From Methylotenera_A sp040387095 (lineage in GTDB: Bacteria; Pseudomonadota; Gammaproteobacteria; Burkholderiales; Methylophilaceae): a stretch of DNA of 8,211 nt. Position 1 is the first letter of the stretch; each line of letters starts with the position of its first letter. The notes beneath the pieces are model-generated. The model was not told the origin of the DNA and made no database searches. It saw only the letters and a program-made list of their open reading frames with translations. The translations under genes were made by a program, and so were the position numbers. Shown in pieces: positions 8,076-8,211 of the stretch. The stretch spans positions 1 to 8,211 of the forward strand of contig JAZKEJ010000034.1 of assembly GCA_040387095.1 (NCBI GenBank), given 5' to 3'.

Positions 8076-8093
8076 TAATATGAATTCACGTTA
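8076..8093. promoter_or_regulatory. Imperfect palindrome upstream of pqqA
   Basis: TAATATGAATTCACGTTA is symmetric at 14 of 18 positions (TAA-NN-TGAATTCA-NN-TTA). It ends 45 bases before the pqqA ATG. Its left half, TAATAT, could also be a -10 box, although no good -35 is visible. Location and symmetry are compatible with an operator for pqq expression, but a single 18-bp AT-rich palindrome can arise by chance. Confidence 0.3.
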
Positions 8094-8124
8094 TGCAGTT
8101 GTGAAAGCAGACGAATTTTTAACC

Positions 8125-8131
8125 AAAGGAG
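8125..8131 (+). promoter_or_regulatory. Shine-Dalgarno sequence of pqqA
   Basis: AAAGGAG lies 7 bases before the ATG at 8139. It is the best placed ribosome binding site in the window together with that of aas, and it supports strong translation of the short pqqA frame. Confidence 0.8.
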
Positions 8132-8138
8132 AATTATT

Positions 8139-8210
8139 ATGTGGACAACACCAGCTGCTACTGAAATGCGTTTCGGTTTCGAAGTAACAATGTACGTAAT
8201 GAACAAATAA
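8139..8210 (+). CDS. pqqA: PQQ precursor peptide PqqA
   Basis: PqqA is the ribosomally made peptide from which pyrroloquinoline quinone is built. PqqE, with the chaperone PqqD, links a conserved Glu to a conserved Tyr, and later enzymes excise and oxidise the pair. The frame encodes 23 residues, the usual PqqA length: it begins MWTTPAATEMRFGFEVT and ends MYVMNK. The diagnostic E-x-x-x-Y is intact as Glu15 and Tyr19 (EVTMY), preceded by the typical R-x-G-x-E-V-T context. A strong Shine-Dalgarno precedes it and TAA (8208-8210) ends it at the very edge of the window. Too short for ordinary gene finders, it is easily missed. pqqB and the other genes are expected just to the right but cannot be seen. 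PQQ serves periplasmic methanol and other alcohol or sugar dehydrogenases. Confidence 0.95.
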   Translation: MWTTPAATEMRFGFEVTMYVMNK

Positions 8211-8211
8211 T

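Noticed and set aside
8015..8206. 63-codon leftward open frame covering the pqqA region
   Set aside because: It runs antisense to pqqA, which has a clear family signature and ribosome binding site.

Overview
The window looks like a chromosomal segment of a low-to-moderate GC Gram-negative methylotroph, most likely a betaproteobacterium of the Methylophilaceae (Methylotenera/Methylophilus type). The reasons are the AT-rich but proteobacterial coding style, Aas and LplT proteins close to the enterobacterial ones, and a 23-residue PqqA precursor peptide at the right edge. PQQ is the cofactor of methanol dehydrogenase in these bacteria. The taxonomic placement is inference; no rRNA or other marker is present.

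Layout. Positions 1-63 hold only an unassignable edge. A strong intrinsic terminator (64-89) closes whatever lies upstream, and about 220 bases follow in which I see no gene. All five genes I support read rightward. (1) aas (309-2450) encodes a bifunctional 2-acyl-lysophospholipid acyltransferase/acyl-ACP synthetase. (2) lplT (2447-3646) encodes the lysophospholipid flippase and overlaps aas by 4 bases through a GTG start. A 135-base gap with a possible -10 box follows. (3) At 3782-5758 lies a five-helix membrane protein with a periplasmic LTA-synthase/OpgB-type phosphotransferase domain. (4) At 5755-8004 lies a 749-residue fusion of a glycoside-hydrolase-like TIM barrel, a small beta domain and a WaaP/InaA-type lipopolysaccharide-kinase domain, overlapping gene 3 by 4 bases. 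(5) After 134 noncoding bases comes pqqA (8139-8210), probably the first gene of a pqq operon that continues outside the window.

How they fit together. Genes 1 and 2 form a complete lysophospholipid salvage pair: LplT flips lyso-lipids inward and Aas re-acylates them. Genes 3 and 4 look like a translationally coupled envelope-glycan modification pair, with a cytoplasmic sugar kinase-like fusion and a periplasmic enzyme that would move a lipid head group onto a glycan. The substrate of that pair cannot be read from the sequence. It is the most interesting part of the window, chiefly because the barrel is fused to a kinase, has no visible export signal, and has Thr where clan GH-A enzymes normally carry the acid/base Glu.
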